Of a stretch of 64,000 bases of DNA, positions 58,228 through 64,000 are shown one piece after another. Within the stretch, counting starts at the first letter, position 1. Each line of letters opens with the position of its first letter. The notes beneath the pieces are model-generated. The model was not told the origin of the DNA and made no database searches. It saw only the letters and a program-made list of their open reading frames with translations. This DNA comes from Rotaria sordida (Eukaryota; Rotifera; Eurotatoria; Philodinida; Philodinidae). The translations under genes and the position numbers were made by a program. The stretch is from the NCBI GenBank assembly GCA_905250125.1, contig CAJNOL010000211.1:62001-126000 (forward strand). The letters are read 5' to 3'.

Positions 58228-59423
58228 CTATGACTGATTTACTTGTCGCTGAGGTAATGGTTGGTTATCACCATTAGTTGATGGTTGATTATCACTATTA
58301 GTTGACTGTTGATTATTAGTATCAACTGTTCCCTTTTCGTCATGATGTTCTATACGACAAATAGAAAATAAATAAAAATCAATATTTATATCCTTTTTTT
58401 TCTTTTTACCTTCTTCATAACCTTCTTCGTAACCTTCTTCATCACCTTCATCATATTCACCTTCATCTGGATGATTTTCATGGTCCCAGCCTTCTTGACT
58501 ACCTTGATCACCTTGGCTTCCTTGATCACCTTGATTTCCTTGATCACCTTGATTTCCTTGACCACCACCACGACTGCCTTGTCCACGACCACGACCTTCA
58601 AATAGAAATTAATCATTTATAAGCAACACAATTTTAAATATTACCTCGACCACGGCCACGACCACGTCCTCGGCCTCGACCACCTATTGTATGGAATGAA
58701 TATAAAATTCAAAGAAAAAAAAATTCTAACATACCTCTACGAGTGGGCACACCCGTACTGGCGTGTTGTGCACAAAGCATAGCCTCTTGATGCAATTGAT
58801 TAGCAGCTACTTGTGCTTTCAAAGCAGCTAAAAATAATAAAACTTTAGAAAAAAAATTCCTATCATTTATTGACAGAAACATACCAGCTTCCATTTGATT
58901 AGCATATTGATATGCAGCTTGAGCTTCTTGATGTAGAGCTGCCGCCTCACGACTAGCTGCTGCAGCAGCAAGTCGTTCTTTATGACCAGCATATCTTGGA
59001 TTATTTGGATTCAATTGATTAGCATGATTATCTAAATCAGCTTTCGTATGTGGAACTAAATATAAAATTAATCATTCTTATAATATGATAATATGGCAAA
59101 GGAAAAAGAAAGTCAAGATATGCGTACTATTGGTACAAGTCTGTTTGAGTGCAAGAACGGAACTGTTACAATAAAAAAAAAGCAAAATTTCAAACCAAAT
59201 CTATTGGCAGATAGAAAACTATATTTTCTTGAAAGTGGAGAGATGTACATCTTCTGCACTCGTCTTTATATTCCACAATTCTTAAGTAAAAAAACCTACC
59301 ATTCGGATTGAGAGTACTTTGTGGATTGAGACCAACTGCACCGGCTGGAATGACTTGGTTTGGATCACCAGCTGGAATTGTAACAGTTTGATCATTATTT
59401 GTACTTCCATCAGTTGACGACAT
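58228..59423 (-). CDS. RGG/GQ-rich low-complexity protein, six exons, 244 aa
   Basis: Exons (minus): 59423-59300, 59055-58885, 58827-58735, 58683-58645, 58595-58410 and 58349-58228. All five introns are phase 1 and 50-244 bp, and each join gives an uninterrupted frame to TAG at 58228. The N-terminus (1-41) is Thr/Pro/Asn-rich. An Ala/Gln-rich helical part with AGHKERLAAAAASREAAAL and LKAQVAANQLHQEAM follows (about 50-130). Then comes a GGRGRGRGRGRG block, followed by Gly-Gln-Asp repeats (GNQGDQGNQGDQGSQGDQG) and an acidic Glu-Gly run. RGG-type blocks usually bind RNA and are arginine-methylated; phase separation or nuclear RNA handling is plausible. No folded RNA-binding domain is seen. The symmetric phase-1 exons could be skipped without breaking the frame. 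Confidence 0.8.
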
Positions 59424-60837
59424 TTTGTAGAAATTTAGTAATAGCTATACGTTCTAAAGTAGAAATGATTCTTTTTATACTTTACGTTTTCTTTTTCTTT
59501 TGTGTGTATCAGTTAGTACGCAATAATATAAAGATAATTTCGGTATTTCTTCTATCGAATCCATCGTACAAATATAGAAACAGAAAAAGAAAGAAAAAAA
59601 AGTCGTGTCCTTACGATTTATTCTAACAGGGTAATTGGATTGAGTGCAAAGAATCTAGATGCTTCTGTCATGCAGCAGTACACGTGACTTTAGATAGATA
59701 ATTATTAGTCTATTAAAATAGGTTTTTTAAAATTTTATTTTAAATATATGAATAAAATATAAAGAATTATTCAAAAAATTCATAAATTTGATTGTCAACA
59801 AATCTAGATGGCGTTAAAAGTTGTAAGACTTCGATCGAAATATACAATAGTATAACAATCAAAGATAATTATTATCTTTCCAATGAAATTTTTAATTATT
59901 CTCATATATTATCAACAAAAAATATTTTATGTTACTGGTTATTTGAATATTCAATCTAATTTTAATCAATAATTTTTTTTTCTTTGATTTAATATACATA
60001 CATTGATAAAATCTCAAAATAATAATAATAATAATAATAATAAATCAGTAGATGAACGATAGTTTATTTTATTTATTCAGAAAACAAAAATCATGATAGT
60101 AAATCCATCTTTTTTCGGACTATAATTTATTTTTTTGAAACATAATTCTAAATAATAATTATAAAGTTGATTTTAGTATCAATGAAAGATTTATTTATTT
60201 CAAAATTAATTTTACAACTATTAAACAAAATTAATTTTAAATATGAACATAAAATAATGTTTGCATCTTTCATAAAGCTATTGAATAAAATAATTTAAAC
60301 CAACATCAGGATTACAGACACAATTCTTTCTTATCTCATTTCACATATCTTCTATATTTGATCAGTTAAAAAATTTTCTATAATTAAATTGATCATACAA
60401 CCAAAGACAAGAGGAAATTTGTTGTCATTATAAATAACAACAGAAGATTAAGAAAAATAAATCTTGAACAACCAAGTTTGCACTGACGTCTTATTTAATT
60501 TGATTTATTAATTTGTAGCCATCCCTGCTGATACACACACCGAAAACTATAATATTAACCCTTCCTTGTCTGTGACTAAAATTTAAGGTCTGGGACTGAA
60601 ATTCATCTATTAATGTAATCACTACGGATCCTAATATGCGCAAAAACAGCTTGAATCACGTCACTTAAATACTGGTATGAGTGACGTATTGAATGTTCGC
60701 TAGTTTTTATTGTATAGAAAAACCTATGAAAGTTACAGCAGAATGAACACTATGATACTATTATCGTAAGCATACGAAAATTGCATTCACTTCATAAATC
60801 ATCATTTGATGTACTATATAAATTAAGTTTCAAAGAT
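59424..60837. other. Intergenic with microsatellite
   Basis: Very AT-rich. An (AAT)n run lies at about 60018-60043. No gene is seen. Confidence 0.6.
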
Positions 60838-60966
60838 CTACTCTTTCAGTCGATGATGTAATTGGAAATGATTAGTTTCAGCATAACAAAGCCAAACTTT
60901 ACATTTCTTGCAATAAGTGCTGGTCTTTCTTCAACAAACTGAATAATGGCACCTACCAGTGCCATA
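60838..60966 (-). pseudogene. PiggyBac-type transposase C-terminal zinc finger relic
   Basis: A minus-strand frame of 43 codons from a TTCTAG acceptor-like site at 60967 to TAG at 60838 reads GRCHYSVC, a TGA stop, then RKTSTYCKKCKVWLCYAET and HFQLHH. The spacing C-x4-C...C-x2-C-x4-C...H resembles the C-terminal cysteine-rich domain of piggyBac transposases and domesticated PGBD proteins (C..C.V.LC...F..YH). The internal stop and absence of the catalytic domain nearby make it a relic. The assignment is by motif only and might be another zinc-ribbon protein. Confidence 0.45.
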
Positions 60967-60975
60967 CTAGAAGAG

Positions 60976-61648
60976 ATGAGAAAAAAAAAGAATAAAGTAA
61001 AATGAACAGAAAGAACAAGAAAAAAATCAAAAAGAAAATACACATAGATAAAAATATGATCGAATGTAATAGTTATGTTTTATACAAAAACAGTTCTTAT
61101 CGAAATTTTATTATTATGCTAGCAGTTGAATAATGATCAAATAGCATAGAAAAATAGAACTTTGTTTTCTCTATTATCTCATATAAAAAGAAAATTTCAA
61201 CAAGTCTATTGTAAGAAAATAAAGTACCTGGACTATTACATTTTGTCGAAACACATGAGTGTCACAATTACTTTTGACTAAAAATATTTTTCAAAGAATA
61301 TTATTAATAGAGTTCTGAATGGATTGCTCGGTGTATTCTCCTATAATAGAATTCAGTTATTTTTCAAGAGGAAAAAGCAGATTATTTTCACTGTTGTCTC
61401 TGAAAGGTACCGAAGAATTAGACACTAAAAAAAACACCTGCTGTTGCCATATTTTCACATGTTCATTTTTTTCTCTATATTTTGAATTAAATTCAACTGT
61501 GAATCCAACCTTCTAGATAGTATCAAGCTAGGTCTTTCTCGTTGTATATTGATGTTACCAACAAAGAATGTGATAGCATATTATTTCATGAAGATCATCC
61601 ATAATCTCGAAAATGACGAGATGTGTATTCGAGGACAAAATTTCACAA
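60976..61648. other. Intergenic, little seen
   Basis: AT-rich. A minus-strand segment at 61229-61279 is bounded by TTTTTAG and GTACTT and could be a small exon of the neighbouring relic, but its frame is ambiguous. Confidence 0.35.
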
Positions 61649-61933
61649 CCCGGGTCCAATAAAACGGCGTCGTAAACGGCCTGAAACGGCTATAAAACGG
61701 CGATTAACGATGTTAAACGTCGATAAACGGCACCGTAATCCGTCATACCAGATTACGGAAGCAAAACCGGAAAAAAACGACCGCCGTTTTCTAGCAATAG
61801 ACGGTGGTCGTAATACGGTATGACGGATTACGGCGAAATAAGGCCAAAATTACTGCAGTAATTCGCCGTTTTATAGTCGTTTCAGGCCGGATACGCCGCC
61901 GTTTCCGACGGCCGGAATGATCCACCTGGGCGA
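61649..61933. mobile_element. GC-rich foldback element
   Basis: A CG-rich palindrome in AT-rich surroundings. AAACGGCCTGAAACGGCTAT on the left pairs with ATAGTCGTTTCAGGCCGGAT on the right. CCGTAATCCGTCATACC and GGTATGACGGATTACGG are exact inverses at the centre-left and centre-right. CpG is frequent. A related arm lies at 19330-19411. Confidence 0.8.
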
Positions 61934-62082
61934 AGGGATCCATTAAATCACTGTTCTGCAATTAGATTTCATTGAAGCAGATTTTAATGAATGATGATGA
62001 AATATAAAAGAAAAATACAAAATCGGCTCGCTATTGTTGACTATGTTGAAAGAGATTAAAACAATAAAGTACATGTATCAGT

Positions 62083-62358
62083 CTATTGATCAAACATTTG
62101 TTGTTGATTCATGGTATCAGAATCTAATAGAACTTCAACCGTTTTCTTATCGTCTTGTATGATCAAAATACATGGCAATGGTATATCTTCCATAGTGGAA
62201 TATTCTTTCACAAATTCATCATCATGTAAAAACAAAATATTCAATGATAGAGTAGAAATAAATTTTTCCCATTTTTTATGCATACCCGTATTGCAATACG
62301 TCAATTTACACAGCTGAAAGTGGTAGGTAAATGGTCGAAGAATCATATGATTTGCCAT
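62083..62358 (-). CDS. Small unknown protein or last exon, 91 aa
   Basis: The frame runs from ATG 62358 (MANHMILRPFTYHF) to TAG at 62083. A good acceptor-like TACCACTTTCAG lies inside it near 62313, so the real coding part may be a last exon starting LCKLTYCNTGMHKKWEKF. The rest alternates hydrophobic strands and polar helices (LSLNILFLHDDEFVKEY, PLPCILIIQDDKKTVEVLL), which looks like a folded alpha/beta domain rather than random frame. I do not recognise the family. It lies on the same strand as, and downstream of, the USP-like relic, but no USP feature is visible in it. Confidence 0.4.
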   Translation of the reverse strand: MANHMILRPFTYHFQLCKLTYCNTGMHKKWEKFISTLSLNILFLHDDEFVKEYSTMEDIPLPCILIIQDDKKTVEVLLDSDTMNQQQMFDQ

Positions 62359-62556
62359 ATTAAATCAATGGCAGTATGCCTTTATTATGGAGTAGTAGAG
62401 AATGAAAAGAGGATGCTTGCTGTTCAGAGCGAGTGACCGAAATTAGTTACTAGAAGTCTTATAATTGTGCTCATCATTGTTCACGTCGATACACCTTGTT
62501 ATCTTCTACAATCCGATTAGTAAGGCTAGTATATACACGTATATTTGTGATGTTTC

Positions 62557-62716
62557 CATGTAAAAAATTTTTAGCAAAAATCAGATTAAAATTGATTTTA
62601 AAAAAATCCGAAAAATCAATGAAATCCATATTTTAGACTGAAAAATCCAATTTTAATCTGATTACAATCGTGCTATTTTAATCTGATTTTTTACTGAAAT
62701 TTTTTTACATACGTTT
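62557..62716. repeat. Short inverted-repeat element
   Basis: ATGTAAAAAATTTTTAGCAA at the left and the complement of the right end, ATGTAAAAAAATTTCAGTAA, then AAATCAGATTAAAAT in both. About 160 bp in all. Confidence 0.7.
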
Positions 62717-62762
62717 CTTTCATTGCTTCCATTCATCGTTGACCAATACGCTTGTAAAAGAA

Positions 62763-63420
62763 ACTATACGATGTTGCTGAGGTATATTATATACAATTTT
62801 CAATTAATGCTTCATATGACGACTATATCACTTGATCATCATTCAATAGAAACTATTCATCAGTAGTAAAATAAGCATCCGCTTCATGAGTCGCCATTGA
62901 TAAAAGTAATGATTTAATTTGTCAAGCGCAGATATAATAATATCCACCATGGAGAGTATAACTTTGTATGAACAATAACTAGAACAAGATAATATATAAT
63001 GAAAATAGGTTTCGTTTGTGACGAATGAAGGTGAACATTGAGAACTTTAGGATAATTCATTTTAGTAAAAACTTTTCGAAAGATATACGTTCATTTATCA
63101 TATTCGAATTGGTGTAATGATAAGATTAAATGTTCTGGTACTGTTTGTAGAATAGTATATCATTCGGCATCTTATAATGATATATTCTAAGATTTTTCTC
63201 CTGCTATATATTCGAGAAAAAAAGAAGAGTCAACTACCTACCGGCAATATTCGCATCGATATTGATTTCCATCTTTCAATTCTTCTTTCTGAAAATAACA
63301 ATCAAAAATCATTTGAAGATTCAACATCGATTTCTCTTTCGATGACAAATGAACGGATGGATCAATGTTGGTGAAGAATGTGATCGAAAGGAAGAAGTCA
63401 ATGGAACAAGCATTGTAGAT
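62763..63420 (-). pseudogene. USP35/38-like ubiquitin protease relic
   Basis: Three pieces of a USP catalytic domain occur in order on the minus strand. At about 63420-63240: LNLQMIFDCYFQKEELKDGN followed by QYRCEYC, matching the finger region (DLL..FL..E.L.G.NQYYCE.C), then a GTAGGT donor. At about 63156-63040: TVPEHLILSLHQFEYDK, a TGA, then TYIFRKVFTKMNYPKVL, matching PEYLILTLLRFSYD....RRK. At about 62955-62763: the His-box region HGGYYYICA (usual SGHYYSYA), then FLLNDDQVI and SSYEALIE (usual WFLFNDS.V..SF). Stops interrupt the second and third pieces, and the catalytic-His Gly-His pair reads Gly-Tyr. The N-terminal Cys box is not seen up to 64000. Non-functional. Confidence 0.7.
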
Positions 63421-64000
63421 GCAGATGAAGAGAAGATCACACGCACACATACACTCATACCCTAGATTGTCATCAATGCTATTGATTTCTTTTCTAATTA
63501 GAGTAGCAATCAAAAGAGTTCTTTAAAATCAATACTGAAGTAAATAATCGACAGTATTTTTTTGTGTATCTCTATTTTGATATTAGCGAGAAGTGTCAAT
63601 TTATGAATTTTAAAATTCATTAGATGTATAAAATAAATTGAAAATTTTTGTTTCTTTTTGAATTTAAGTAATTTTCAATTTATTTTTGTATTTAATATTT
63701 TTTTTGAATATAAGTGGATTATTCCTAATTCATAATAGTCAGACTGAAATTCCTCCAAAAAATTTAAGGAATTTTTTATTTATATGAAAACTTGGAAAAA
63801 CTCGACAATTGTATTACATATTGTCTTAGAATCATTATGAACATAGAGAAGATAATCTCTCTTGATCGTATGGCTCAATTGTCCAAATGACGAATAAGTG
63901 ATATATTGTACTTTTGTTCGAATCTCACCTTCTTCCTTATATATTTCAATTCAGACTAATCCACAGTCGACCACTACAGAAGAATACACCTGGTCGGGTG
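63421..64000. other. Window end, nothing firm seen
   Basis: AT-rich. The minus-strand open frame continues upstream of the USP relic to 63513 without family features. No tRNA or further USP box was found up to the window end. Confidence 0.45.

Noticed and set aside
63905-63935. TTCGAATC sequence resembling a tRNA T-loop
   Set aside because: The flanking bases do not form a T stem and no acceptor, D or anticodon arms could be drawn.
1-64000. CRISPR arrays, operators, riboswitches, bacterial promoters
   Set aside because: None seen. Spliced genes and intron structure show that the DNA is eukaryotic.

Overview
The window looks like an AT-rich metazoan nuclear contig. It is most likely from a bdelloid rotifer, possibly Rotaria-like. 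That is an inference from several signs: many short GT-AG introns of about 50-120 bp, poly-T/poly-A flanks, an expanded F-box/LRR style of gene, relics of NHL-repeat and TPR genes, a stand-alone copy of a domain I associate with bdelloid ADP-ribosyltransferase/TPR proteins, and very many small inverted-repeat transposons. There is no prokaryotic organisation. A 100-N assembly gap lies at 54003-54102.

Layout. 1-6.1 kb: a small disordered acidic protein (minus strand), a palindromic TA-flanked element and a decayed NHL beta-propeller gene. 6.1-9.6 kb: two F-box proteins, one with six exons and one without introns. 9.6-14.3 kb: a dispersed MITE and a decayed TPR gene. 14.3-16.2 kb: a two-exon rhodopsin-like GPCR. 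16.2-24.4 kb: gene-poor, with repeats, a ~1 kb foldback element and one small gene. 24.4-27.1 kb: three tightly packed surface-protein genes on the plus strand (Ly6/uPAR-like, small Cys/Ser-rich, mucin-like) with trans-splice-like acceptors between them, followed by a decayed piece of the third. 28.3-29.3 kb: a 6-phosphogluconate-dehydrogenase-like/DUF1932-type oxidoreductase. 30.2-33.5 kb (minus): a TAX1BP1/CALCOCO-type autophagy receptor. 34.1-36.2 kb: calcineurin subunit B in eight exons. 36.2-43.6 kb: nested mobile elements, an F-box pseudogene and a dead Tc1 element. 44.0-48.6 kb (minus): a 13-exon secreted/membrane mosaic protein. 52.7-54.0 kb: an ethanolamine-kinase-like gene with an altered catalytic loop, running into the gap. 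55.0-56.2 kb (minus): cysteine dioxygenase. 58.2-59.4 kb (minus): an RGG-repeat protein. 60.8-63.5 kb (minus): relics of a piggyBac-type transposase and of a USP35/38-like ubiquitin protease, with a small ORF of unknown function between them.

The main non-genic theme is inverted repeats. I find about 18 foldback/TIR elements in at least six types, several with readable target-site duplications (TA, 8 bp or 9 bp), two cases of one element nested in another, and many placed inside introns. Of the six introns longer than 500 bp, five carry such a structure. I reconstructed exon structures by hand from reading-frame continuity, GT/AG sites and protein family resemblance. No alignment, search or RNA evidence was available.
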